A stretch of DNA of 64,000 nt from CAYNRG01 sp964399545 (GTDB lineage: Bacteria; Bacillota_I; Bacilli_A; Erysipelotrichales; Erysipelotrichaceae), in NCBI GenBank assembly GCA_964399545.1, contig CAYNRG010000001.1, positions 124,001-188,000 on the forward strand. The letters run 5' to 3'. Position 1 is the stretch's first letter, and every line of letters starts with the position of its first letter. The notes under the pieces are model-generated. The model saw nothing but the letters and a program-made list of their open reading frames with translations, had not been told where the DNA came from and searched no databases. A program made the position numbers and the translations under genes. This document shows, piece by piece, positions 32,578 to 39,804 of this stretch.

Positions 32578-33750
32578 ATGATTGAAATGAACAGAAATGA
32601 AATAGAGAAAAAGGAAGAACCTAAAAAAGACCTATTTGAAAGTAATTTAAGGATAGATTTACAAGGAGATAATGAAGAAAAGGAAAGAAATAATAAACGA
32701 AATTTTAAAAAAGAAGTAATACTCCTTATTTTAGCATTGCTAAGTGGCTTTAGTGGTGGATTTGCTGCAGTGCTATTTCTTGATAGCAAGCAAGTAGAAG
32801 AAGGTAATGCTATAGTGGCTCCGCAGCCCTTACAAAGGGAAGAAAGTAAGGCGAGCTTTGTTTATAAAAAAGCACATAAAAGTGTTGTAGAGATTGAAAT
32901 TACAGCTAGCAGTCCTGTATATTCTTTTTTTGGTGAAAGTCTTACTGAGGCTGCAGGATCAGGTGTTATTCTTACAGAAGATGGTTATATTGTGACTAAC
33001 TATCATGTAATTGAAGATGCAGAACAAATTACAATAATCCTTCATGATGGGCAGGCCTATCAAGCAGAAGTCGTTGGTGAAGACCAAGTGAGTGATTTAG
33101 CGGTATTGAAAATTGAAACAGCAGAAAATTTAAAACCAGCAGTTTTCGCGAACTCAGATGATATTCAAGTAGGTGAAGCCGTTTTTCCAATAGGGAATCC
33201 ATTAGGAGAATTTGGTGGTTCAATTACGGAAGGTATTATTAGTGCAGAACAGCGTGAGATTGTTGTGGGGTATCAGGTAATTCGAGTTCTTCAAACTAGT
33301 GCGGCGATTAACCCTGGAAATTCAGGGGGTGGATTGTTTAATTCGCAAGGAGAAGTTGTAGGTATTGTCAATGCTAAAAGTAGCGGTGAAAGTATAGAGG
33401 GTATTGGGTTTGCAATTCCAAGTAATTTTGTTCAAGAAATTGTAAATCAATTAATGAAAGAGGGATATGTATCTAATCGGGCAACATTAGGTATTTATGT
33501 GTCTTTTCAAATGTTTGAAGAAGGAATGATTATTCAAGGCTTAGTAGAAGGTGGTGCAGCTGAAAAGGCAGGGATTCAGCAAGGAGATATTTTACTGCAA
33601 GTTGATCAACAAGATATTGGGAGCTACTATGATTTAAAAAGAATATTGATGAGTTATCAGGTTGGCGATGTTGTTGAATTGACTGTTTTAAGGGATGGTG
33701 AGGAATTGAAGTTTACTTGTACTTTAATGGAAGCTTCTCCAACTCAATAA
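32578..33750 (+). CDS. htrA: HtrA-like trypsin-type serine protease with PDZ domain
   Basis: A 390-residue membrane-anchored quality-control protease. A charged cytosolic N-terminus leads to one membrane helix (~47-67). The protease domain has the full triad: His143 in TNYHVIED, Asp173 in SDLAVLK and Ser249 in NPGNSGGGLF. One C-terminal PDZ domain (~300-385) contains GAAEKAGIQQGDILLQVD. The ATG at 32578 with AAGGAGG upstream is preferred over a TTG at 32542. A weak hairpin (33776-33780 with 33887-33891 is not formed; the stem is 33776-33780 with 33787-33791) follows the gene. Confidence 0.93.
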   Translation: MIEMNRNEIEKKEEPKKDLFESNLRIDLQGDNEEKERNNKRNFKKEVILLILALLSGFSGGFAAVLFLDSKQVEEGNAIVAPQPLQREESKASFVYKKAHKSVVEIEITASSPVYSFFGESLTEAAGSGVILTEDGYIVTNYHVIEDAEQITIILHDGQAYQAEVVGEDQVSDLAVLKIETAENLKPAVFANSDDIQVGEAVFPIGNPLGEFGGSITEGIISAEQREIVVGYQVIRVLQTSAAINPGNSGGGLFNSQGEVVGIVNAKSSGESIEGIGFAIPSNFVQEIVNQLMKEGYVSNRATLGIYVSFQMFEEGMIIQGLVEGGAAEKAGIQQGDILLQVDQQDIGSYYDLKRILMSYQVGDVVELTVLRDGEELKFTCTLMEASPTQ

Positions 33751-33884
33751 ATTAGGAGAAAGTATAGTGATAGTTCTCTTCGGAAAAAGAGCAGATTTTT
33801 CAAGTCAAGGAGTGTGTAGTATCGTCACTAACTTTTTATTTAAAAGGGTTTATGATATGATTATCAGGAAGGGAAGTAATGATT

Positions 33885-35237
33885 ATGGCATTTGATTCGT
33901 TGAGTAAAAAAATAAGTAAAACATTAAGAAATATCTCAGGAAAAGGACAATTGACTGAGAAAAATATGGAAGGGATGTTAAAAGAGGTACGGCTTGCACT
34001 ACTAGAAGCGGATGTAAATTATCGAGTAGTAAAAGACTTTTTAGTGCGTATCAAAGAAAAATCCTTAGGCGAAGATGTTCTGTCCGCAGTAGAACCTTCG
34101 GAAATGTTAGTTAAAATTGTTCATGACGAAATTGTTGCGCTTTTAGGTGAAGAAGAAGCAACATTAAATTTTAAAGAAGAAGGAACAAGTATTTTCATGT
34201 TTGTTGGTTTACAAGGGACAGGGAAAACAACTTCAGTAGCTAAAGTAGCTAATTTGATAAAGAATAAAAAAGGAAAAAAACCATTACTAGTAGCGGCGGA
34301 TGTTATCCGCCCTGCGGCAATAGAGCAGCTGCAAACATTAGGAAACAGCATTGGTGTAGATGTCTTTACCAAAGGTATTGATACAAGTGCAGTGGAGACT
34401 GTAAAAGCAGCTTTATTATACGCAAAAGATCGAGACTATGACACGATTTTTATTGATACTGCAGGTCGGCTTCACATCGATGAAGAGTTAATGCAAGAAT
34501 TAAAAGAAATAAAAAATCTTGTTCAACCAGATGATATTCTCTTGACAGTAGATGCTATGACTGGGCAAGATATTATTCAAGTTGCTAAGTCATTTCATGA
34601 ACAGCTAGAAATTTCAGGGTTGGTTGTTACAAAGTTTGATGGGGACGCTCGAGGTGGGGGCGTTTTGTCAGTGAAATCGATAACACAAGTGCCAGTCCTA
34701 TTCGTAGGTCAAGGAGAAAAGGTAGAAGATTTAGAACAATTTTACCCAAAGCGAATGGCCGATCGTATTTTAGGTATGGGAGATATTGTTACCCTTGTGG
34801 AACAAGCACAGGAAAAGATGGATTTGGAAGCTTCGGAAGAAGCGGCAAAAAGAATGATGGAAGGAACATTTACTATGGATGATATGCTCTCACAACTTGA
34901 GCAAGTATCTAAAATGGGACCATTAGGCGGATTGATGAAAATGATTCCAGGGTTTAGTCAATTTTCGGATATGATTAGTGATCAAGAGGCTGAAAAGGGA
35001 ATGAAAAAACAAAAAGCAATTATTCAAAGTATGACCAAAGAGGAGCGGTTTGATCCTTCTATTTTAAATAATCGAAGGAAAAATCGGATTGCAGCTGGAA
35101 GTGGGACAACAGTGAAAGAAGTGAGTAATTTGGTGAATCAATTTGAGAAAATGAAAAAAGGCATGAAACAAATGATGGGATTAGCGCAATCTGGGAACAT
35201 GCCTGACTTTAATAAAATGCTAGGTAAAAAGAAATAA
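33885..35237 (+). CDS. ffh: Signal recognition particle protein Ffh
   Basis: A 450-residue SRP GTPase that delivers nascent membrane proteins to FtsY. The N domain starts MAFDSLSKKIS. The G domain has GLQGTGKTTSVAK, the DTAGRLH motif and VTKFDGDARGG. The Met-rich M domain ends with MKKGMKQMMGLAQ. An ATG two codons upstream (33879) is also possible; 33885 matches family N-termini and has GGAAGGGAAG in front. The ylxM gene that usually precedes ffh is absent. The ~130-base gap upstream shows only a weak hairpin and TATGAT-like -10 boxes, and no 4.5S RNA was seen. Confidence 0.96.
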   Translation: MAFDSLSKKISKTLRNISGKGQLTEKNMEGMLKEVRLALLEADVNYRVVKDFLVRIKEKSLGEDVLSAVEPSEMLVKIVHDEIVALLGEEEATLNFKEEGTSIFMFVGLQGTGKTTSVAKVANLIKNKKGKKPLLVAADVIRPAAIEQLQTLGNSIGVDVFTKGIDTSAVETVKAALLYAKDRDYDTIFIDTAGRLHIDEELMQELKEIKNLVQPDDILLTVDAMTGQDIIQVAKSFHEQLEISGLVVTKFDGDARGGGVLSVKSITQVPVLFVGQGEKVEDLEQFYPKRMADRILGMGDIVTLVEQAQEKMDLEASEEAAKRMMEGTFTMDDMLSQLEQVSKMGPLGGLMKMIPGFSQFSDMISDQEAEKGMKKQKAIIQSMTKEERFDPSILNNRRKNRIAAGSGTTVKEVSNLVNQFEKMKKGMKQMMGLAQSGNMPDFNKMLGKKK

Positions 35238-35266
35238 GTTTTAAACAGTCTGTAAAGTAAAAAAGC

Positions 35267-35295
35267 TTGACACCGAAAAACAAGTGATGTATGAT
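35267..35295 (+). promoter_or_regulatory. Promoter of the rpsP-khpA-rimM-trmD genes
   Basis: Consensus TTGACA (35267-35272), a 17-base spacer and TATGAT (35290-35295), 26 bases before rpsP. Confidence 0.8.
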
Positions 35296-35321
35296 AGATA
35301 AGTAAAAAGGAGGAAAATGAT

Positions 35322-35600
35322 ATGGCAGTAAAATTACGTTTGAAAAGAATGGGTGCAAAAAAATCACCTTTCTATAGAATTGTTGCAGCAGATTCTCGAT
35401 TTCCAAGAGATGGGCGCTCTATTGAAACAATCGGGCATTACAACCCAACAACTCAACCAGCGACTATAAAATTAGATGCAGAGCTAGCTCTTAAATGGTT
35501 GAACAATGGCGCGCAACCATCAGATACAGTACGTAATATCTTATCAAGTGAAGGTGTTATGAAAATGTATCATGATTCTAAAAAGAAAAGTGCGAAATAA
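35322..35600 (+). CDS. rpsP: 30S ribosomal protein S16
   Basis: A 92-residue S16 with the canonical N-terminus VKLRLKRMGAKKSPFYRIV, followed by ADSRFPRDGRSIETIGHYNP. The C-terminus is a lysine-rich tail. AAAGGAGG precedes the ATG. It heads the classic rpsP-khpA-rimM-trmD-rplS run. The next start lies 2 bases after its stop. Confidence 0.97.
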   Translation: MAVKLRLKRMGAKKSPFYRIVAADSRFPRDGRSIETIGHYNPTTQPATIKLDAELALKWLNNGAQPSDTVRNILSSEGVMKMYHDSKKKSAK

Positions 35601-35602
35601 CA

Positions 35603-35851
35603 ATGGCTGAATTTGAAAAAGTATTATTGGATTTAGTGACACCAATGGTGGAGGCAAAAGACTGCTTAGATGTTCGTCAAATGCAAAGTTTGGATGAAAA
35701 TGAAATTGTTTTGTATGTTTATGCAAAAAATGAAGATGTTGCTCGCTTAATCGGACGAAAAGGATCGATGGCAACAGCTCTTCGCCAAATGATGCAAATT
35801 GCTTCACGTATTGAAGATAAGAAAATTACAATTAAGTTTGAGTCGATTTAG
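35603..35851 (+). CDS. khpA: KH-domain RNA-binding protein KhpA (YlqC)
   Basis: An 82-residue single KH-domain protein. The GxxG loop is IGRKGSMA within DVARLIGRKGSMATALRQMM. KhpA pairs with KhpB/Jag in Gram-positives and influences cell division and small RNAs. There is no recognisable ribosome binding site; the start is 2 bases after the rpsP stop, so translation likely depends on rpsP. Its stop codon forms the first bases of a hairpin. Confidence 0.92.
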   Translation: MAEFEKVLLDLVTPMVEAKDCLDVRQMQSLDENEIVLYVYAKNEDVARLIGRKGSMATALRQMMQIASRIEDKKITIKFESI

Positions 35852-35872
35852 GATGCACAAGCATCCTTTTTC
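35850..35872 (+). terminator. Intra-operon hairpin between khpA and rimM
   Basis: A 7-bp stem (35850-35856 with 35861-35867, ACAA loop) followed by five T residues. It may attenuate rather than end transcription, because rimM follows at once without a clear promoter. Confidence 0.7.
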
Positions 35873-35889
35873 TTAAATTGGAGGAGAAT

Positions 35890-36396
35890 ATGAGTAAAAT
35901 AAAAGTTGGAACAATTGTGAACACATTTGGCCTTCGAGGAGAATTAAAGGTTCGAAGTTTCACAGATTTCCCTGAAGAGCGATTTAAATCGGGCGCTACT
36001 GTTTATCTTGAACAGCAAGGGCAATTGATATCGATGACAATTGATAAATTTAGAGAAAATAAAGGGATGGTTCTTCTTCAGTTTAAGGGAATGACATCGA
36101 TTAATGATGTAGAGAAATATAAGACTTGTGATTTGTATGTGCACTTAGATCAACTTCACCAACTTCAAGAGGGAGAGTTTTACTTTTTTGAACTCATTGA
36201 TTTTGAAATTGAAGATGTAAAAGGGAATTTGATAGGAAAGGTAGTTCAAATGGAAGAGGGAACTACTTGTAATTATTTAAGAGTTCGTAAAAATGATGGA
36301 GAAACAGGGCTAATTCCTTTTATGAAGCCCTTTATAATTCAGACAATCAAAGAAAAGAAAAAAATTATAGTAAAGCTGATTGAGGGGTTATTATGA
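35890..36396 (+). CDS. rimM: 16S rRNA processing protein RimM
   Basis: A 168-residue 30S maturation factor that binds S19. The N-terminal domain starts KVGTIVNTFGLRGELKVRSFTDFPEERF, and the C-terminal PRC barrel includes YFFELIDFEIED and LIPFMKPFI. The ATG at 35890 with TTGGAGGAG upstream is used rather than a TTG at 35878. It overlaps trmD by 4 bases. Confidence 0.95.
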   Translation: MSKIKVGTIVNTFGLRGELKVRSFTDFPEERFKSGATVYLEQQGQLISMTIDKFRENKGMVLLQFKGMTSINDVEKYKTCDLYVHLDQLHQLQEGEFYFFELIDFEIEDVKGNLIGKVVQMEEGTTCNYLRVRKNDGETGLIPFMKPFIIQTIKEKKKIIVKLIEGLL

Positions 36397-37118
36397 AAAT
36401 TACAATTTTAACATTGTTTCCAGAAATGTTTGATGGCTTTTTGAAAACGAGTATTGTTCGTAGAGCGCTTGAGAATGAGCAGGTGTTAGTGGAGTGCTTA
36501 AATATTCGAGATTTTTCATCGGATAAGCATCATCGTGTGGACGATACGCCATTTGGTGGCGGGAATGGAATGGTCATGACCTGCCAACCTATACTTGATG
36601 CATTAAATTTTGTCCGTTCAGAGAATAGTAAGGTTTATTTGATGGCGCCTATAGGGAAGACCTTTAATCAAAAAATAGCTCGTAGTCTTGCAAAAGAGAA
36701 TCATTTAATTTTTATTTGTGGACATTATGAGGGGATAGATGCTCGAGTTTATGACGAAGTAGATGGTATTTTGAGTATTGGTGATTATATTTTAACAGGT
36801 GGTGAGTTACCAGCGATGGTTATCTCCGATTCAATAATTCGATTAATTCAAGGAGTCATTGCTGAGGAGAGTCATCGAGATGAGTCATTTGAAGAAGGTC
36901 TTTTAGAATACCCACAGTTTACAAAACCTGCTGAATATAGAGGGAAAAGAGTGCCGGAAGTGCTTTTGTCAGGTCACCATGAAAATATTAGGAAATATAG
37001 ATTGAAAGAATCTTTAAAAAGTACGTATCAGAATCGACCTGATTTATTGGAAGGTAGAAATTATACAAAAGAAGAGTTTAAAATGGTAGAAGAAATTAAA
37101 GGTGAACTTGGAAAATAA
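36393..37118 (+). CDS. trmD: tRNA (guanine-N1)-methyltransferase TrmD
   Basis: A 241-residue SPOUT enzyme that makes m1G37 in tRNA and prevents frameshifting. The N-terminus ITILTLFPEMFDGF, the DDTPFGGGNGMVM loop and the SAM-binding trefoil knot GDYILTGGELPAMV are all present. The C-terminal helical domain contains LLEYPQFTKPAEYRG. It starts in an ATGA overlap with rimM and ends 2 bases before the rplS promoter. Confidence 0.97.
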   Translation: MKITILTLFPEMFDGFLKTSIVRRALENEQVLVECLNIRDFSSDKHHRVDDTPFGGGNGMVMTCQPILDALNFVRSENSKVYLMAPIGKTFNQKIARSLAKENHLIFICGHYEGIDARVYDEVDGILSIGDYILTGGELPAMVISDSIIRLIQGVIAEESHRDESFEEGLLEYPQFTKPAEYRGKRVPEVLLSGHHENIRKYRLKESLKSTYQNRPDLLEGRNYTKEEFKMVEEIKGELGK

Positions 37119-37119
37119 G

Positions 37120-37148
37120 TTGCAAAACCAAATAGAATATGATATCAT
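37120..37148 (+). promoter_or_regulatory. Promoter of rplS
   Basis: TTGCAA (37120-37125), a 17-base spacer and TATCAT (37143-37148). It begins immediately after the trmD stop and would start a leader at ~37155. Confidence 0.5.
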
Positions 37149-37154
37149 TTTATA

Positions 37155-37236
37155 GCCTATTGGCATCAGTTGTTCCGCTGATCAATCTTGGATGAATGAA
37201 CAAATGATAAAACATATGAAAAAGGAGACGAAGAAA
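37155..37236 (+). promoter_or_regulatory. Candidate L19 ribosomal protein leader
   Basis: The rplS 5' UTR begins with a hairpin: ATTG and ATCAG (37159-37162, 37165-37169, GC bulge) pair with 37178-37186 around TTGTTCCG. Firmicutes rplS genes often carry an autoregulatory L19 leader at this place. I recognise position and shape, not a verified consensus. Confidence 0.4.
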
Positions 37237-37584
37237 ATGAATTTAAATTTAGTAAATGAGATTACGAAAAATCAACTTCGTACAGACATTCCAGAATTTC
37301 GTTCAGGATGTACTGTTCGCGTTGATGTAAGAATCAAAGAGGGTGACAAATCCCGTATCCAGGCCTTTGAAGGTGTGGTTATTAAGAAACAAGGACGTGG
37401 AATTGGTGAAACATTTACCGTTCGTAAAATTAGTAGTGGTATTGGAGTAGAGAGAACATTTCCAGTTCATTCACCAGTGGTAGATAAAATCACTGTATTA
37501 CGTAAAGGGAAAGTTAGAAGAAATAAATTGTTCTATTTACGTGGACGTTCAGGAAAATCAGCTCGTATTAAAGAAATTAGATAG
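37237..37584 (+). CDS. rplS: 50S ribosomal protein L19
   Basis: A 115-residue L19, located at the subunit interface. Conserved blocks are GCTVRVDVRIKEGDKSRIQ, FEGVVIKKQGRGIGETFTVRKIS, GVGVERTFP-like GIGVERTFPVHSP and the C-terminal KLFYLRGRSGKSARIKE. The ATG at 37237 with AAAGGAG upstream is chosen; the frame opening at 37192 is part of the leader. A terminator overlaps its stop codon. Confidence 0.97.
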   Translation: MNLNLVNEITKNQLRTDIPEFRSGCTVRVDVRIKEGDKSRIQAFEGVVIKKQGRGIGETFTVRKISSGIGVERTFPVHSPVVDKITVLRKGKVRRNKLFYLRGRSGKSARIKEIR

Positions 37585-37607
37585 ACTGCTTATGCAGTCT
37601 TTTTTTA
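37583..37607 (+). terminator. Terminator after rplS
   Basis: A 7-bp stem (37583-37589 with 37594-37600, TTAT loop) followed by seven T residues. It starts in the stop codon. Confidence 0.85.
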
Positions 37608-37624
37608 ATATTTTTTATAAAAAT

Positions 37625-37653
37625 TTGAAGTTTTCCTTTAAAAACACTATACT
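37625..37653 (+). promoter_or_regulatory. Promoter of the glycolipid gene block
   Basis: TTGAAG (37625-37630), a 17-base spacer and TATACT (37648-37653), 20 bases before the first glycosyltransferase. Confidence 0.7.
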
Positions 37654-37673
37654 TATTTATAGGTGATGAAAAA

Positions 37674-38678
37674 ATGAAAGTATTATTATATTTTGAAAGT
37701 GAAAAATTATTGCAAAGCTCTGGGATTGGACGGGCTATGAAACATCAAATGGCGGCATTAGAATCTGCTGGAATTGAGTATACGACAGATCCATGGGATA
37801 TGACATATGATATTTTGCATATCAACACGGTAGGTTTAAATAGTGAGTCAATTATTAAGCGAAGTCGAGCGGATGGGAAAGGTATAATTTACCATGCCCA
37901 TTCAACGGAGGAAGATTTTAGAAATTCTTTTATTCTTTCGAATCAAGTAGCCCCATTATTTAAGAAAAGACTAGTTTCTATGTATAGTTTGGCTGATGAA
38001 ATTATTACACCAACACCATACTCTAAAGGACTCCTGGAAAGTTATGGTATTAATTTACCAATCCATGCTATTTCTAATGGAATTGATCTATCTAGATTTT
38101 CATGGGATGATGAAAAAGTAAAAGCGTTTAGAAAATACTTTTCTTTAAAAGAGACGGCTAAGGTTGTTTTATCAGTAGGACTTTATTTTGAGCGAAAAGG
38201 AATTTTAGATTTTATTGAAGTAGCAAAGCAATGTCCAGAATATAAATTTATATGGTTTGGTTATACCAATCCAATGGTTATACCGAAGAATATTCGGGAA
38301 GCTATTGACCATTATCCTGAAAATGTTATTTTTCCAGGGTATGTAAAGGGTCCAATTATTGAGGGAGCGTTCATGGATGCCGATTGTTTTTTCTTTCCTT
38401 CACATGAAGAGACGGAAGGAATCGTTGTTTTAGAAGCTCTAGCAGCACGACAAGAAGTGCTATTAAGGGATATTGGGGTCTTTGACCCTTGGATGGTTGA
38501 TGGAGAGAATTGCTATAAAGGGTCAACTATTGAAGAATTTGTTGAAAAAGTAAAAGCGATTGTAGAAGGGACAGTTCCAAAGGTTAGTGAAGCTGGGTAT
38601 CAAACTGCTAAGGAAAGAGGGATTGAAGCTATCGGTCAACAACTAAAACAAATTTATGAGCGTATTTTAAAAAAATAG
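37674..38678 (+). CDS. GT4 glycolipid glycosyltransferase (LafB/CpoA-like)
   Basis: A 334-residue GT-B family 4 enzyme. The N-terminus MKVLLYFESEKLLQSSGIGRAMKHQ resembles streptococcal and enterococcal enzymes that add the second hexose to monoglucosyl-diacylglycerol. The donor-site EX7E motif is ETEGIVVLE near residue 245, preceded by FFFPSHE. No membrane helix is present, so it would bind the inner membrane face. A GGTGATG site precedes the start. The later GT4 domain in this block is of the first-hexose type, so the pair could make a diglycosyl-DAG anchor for lipoteichoic acid-like polymers. The sugar is not determinable. Confidence 0.78.
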   Translation: MKVLLYFESEKLLQSSGIGRAMKHQMAALESAGIEYTTDPWDMTYDILHINTVGLNSESIIKRSRADGKGIIYHAHSTEEDFRNSFILSNQVAPLFKKRLVSMYSLADEIITPTPYSKGLLESYGINLPIHAISNGIDLSRFSWDDEKVKAFRKYFSLKETAKVVLSVGLYFERKGILDFIEVAKQCPEYKFIWFGYTNPMVIPKNIREAIDHYPENVIFPGYVKGPIIEGAFMDADCFFFPSHEETEGIVVLEALAARQEVLLRDIGVFDPWMVDGENCYKGSTIEEFVEKVKAIVEGTVPKVSEAGYQTAKERGIEAIGQQLKQIYERILKK

Positions 38679-38706
38679 AGGGGTCATGGTCTTTTAGTAG
38701 ACATCA

Positions 38707-38715
38707 TGATATAAT
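38707..38715 (+). promoter_or_regulatory. Extended -10 promoter giving a probable leaderless transcript
   Basis: TGATATAAT ends 6 bases before the A of the flippase ATG at 38722, the position expected for +1. No ribosome binding site lies between. Confidence 0.5.
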
Positions 38716-38721
38716 TGTCTT

Positions 38722-39804
38722 ATGGAAAAATTGAAAAAATTAATGAAGAGTTATGTTTTTAATATCTTCCTAGTAATAACATTTACGGGATTTATATTAT
38801 GGATAACCATTAAAGATAACTATCACGAAATTATAAGTATGCTATCTAAAGTAGATTTAAGATGGCTTTTTGTTGTAGTCGCATTAGCTATATTTTATCA
38901 AGTCATTATTGGATGGATTTTGAAAAGGTTAACCATCTTGAGTAATCCGCACTATACATTGAAACAAGGGGTCATCAATGCTTTTGTGGCTAGCTTTTTT
39001 CATGGAGTAACACCAAGTGCTTCGGGTGGGCAAATTGCACAAGTATATATCTTCAAGAAACAAGGTGTAGGGTTGACAGATGCTGCAAGTATTCTATGGA
39101 TGGACTTTATTGTGTATCAGGGAACAATGGTTTTTTCTGTATTGATCTTAATCCTTTTGAAGTTTACATATTTCTTTAATAACTTTTCACAGTTTTTCTT
39201 CTTAGTGTTAATAGGATTTGGAGTAAATAGTATAATTATTATAGGGTTATGGGCACTAGTTACTTTTCCGAAAGTTTACCGTTGGATAACAACGAAAGGT
39301 ATTCAAATTGGATTAAAGCTCCATTTAATTAAAGATCGTGAAAAAGTATTAGAAAAATTAGATGTTCAATTGAAGCGGTTTGCAAAAGAAACGCATAAAT
39401 TAAAAACACATCGTCAAACAATTGTATTAAGTATCACTGCTAATTTTTTGCGACTATTTGTTTACTATTCAATCCCTATTTTCTGTGCCTTCTCTTTAGG
39501 CGTTCCAGTAGGGTTAGATGATGTAGTCAATATTTTAGCATTATCTTCTTTTGTATCGATGATTAACTGTTTTATCCCAATTCCTGGAGCAAGTGGAGGA
39601 ACCGAAGCGACTTTTGTACTTATGTTTTCAACTATTTTTGGAAAGATATCTGCCACGAGTATCATGATTTTATGGCGTTTAATTACCTATTATTTTGTGA
39701 TGATTTTGGGTGGAATAGTGTTTATTTATGCAAAAACATTACCAGATACTTATATTGATCAACAAAAGGAAGGAGTTATAGAAAATGAGAGTCGGATTAT
39801 TTAG
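38722..39804 (+). CDS. Flippase-like integral membrane protein (UPF0104 / LPG synthase TM family)
   Basis: A 360-residue polytopic protein with about eight membrane helices, of the family that includes the membrane half of MprF and YbhN. Typical blocks are FVASFFHGVTPSASGGQIAQVYIFKKQGV, the ILWMDFIVYQG segment and CFIPIPGASGGTEATFV. There is no aminoacyltransferase domain. Lying between two glycolipid glycosyltransferase genes, it is a candidate for moving the glycolipid, or its polymer precursor, across the membrane; this is inference. It has no ribosome binding site before the ATG. Its 3' end overlaps the next gene by 20 bases. Confidence 0.82.
   Translation: MEKLKKLMKSYVFNIFLVITFTGFILWITIKDNYHEIISMLSKVDLRWLFVVVALAIFYQVIIGWILKRLTILSNPHYTLKQGVINAFVASFFHGVTPSASGGQIAQVYIFKKQGVGLTDAASILWMDFIVYQGTMVFSVLILILLKFTYFFNNFSQFFFLVLIGFGVNSIIIIGLWALVTFPKVYRWITTKGIQIGLKLHLIKDREKVLEKLDVQLKRFAKETHKLKTHRQTIVLSITANFLRLFVYYSIPIFCAFSLGVPVGLDDVVNILALSSFVSMINCFIPIPGASGGTEATFVLMFSTIFGKISATSIMILWRLITYYFVMILGGIVFIYAKTLPDTYIDQQKEGVIENESRII

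Noticed and set aside
33751..33878. Possible structured RNA between htrA and ffh (outer arms near 33767 and 33829)
   Set aside because: Only 5-bp stems form, and the SRP RNA core GGAAGGNAGCAG-type motif is absent; a weak terminator for htrA is the simplest reading.
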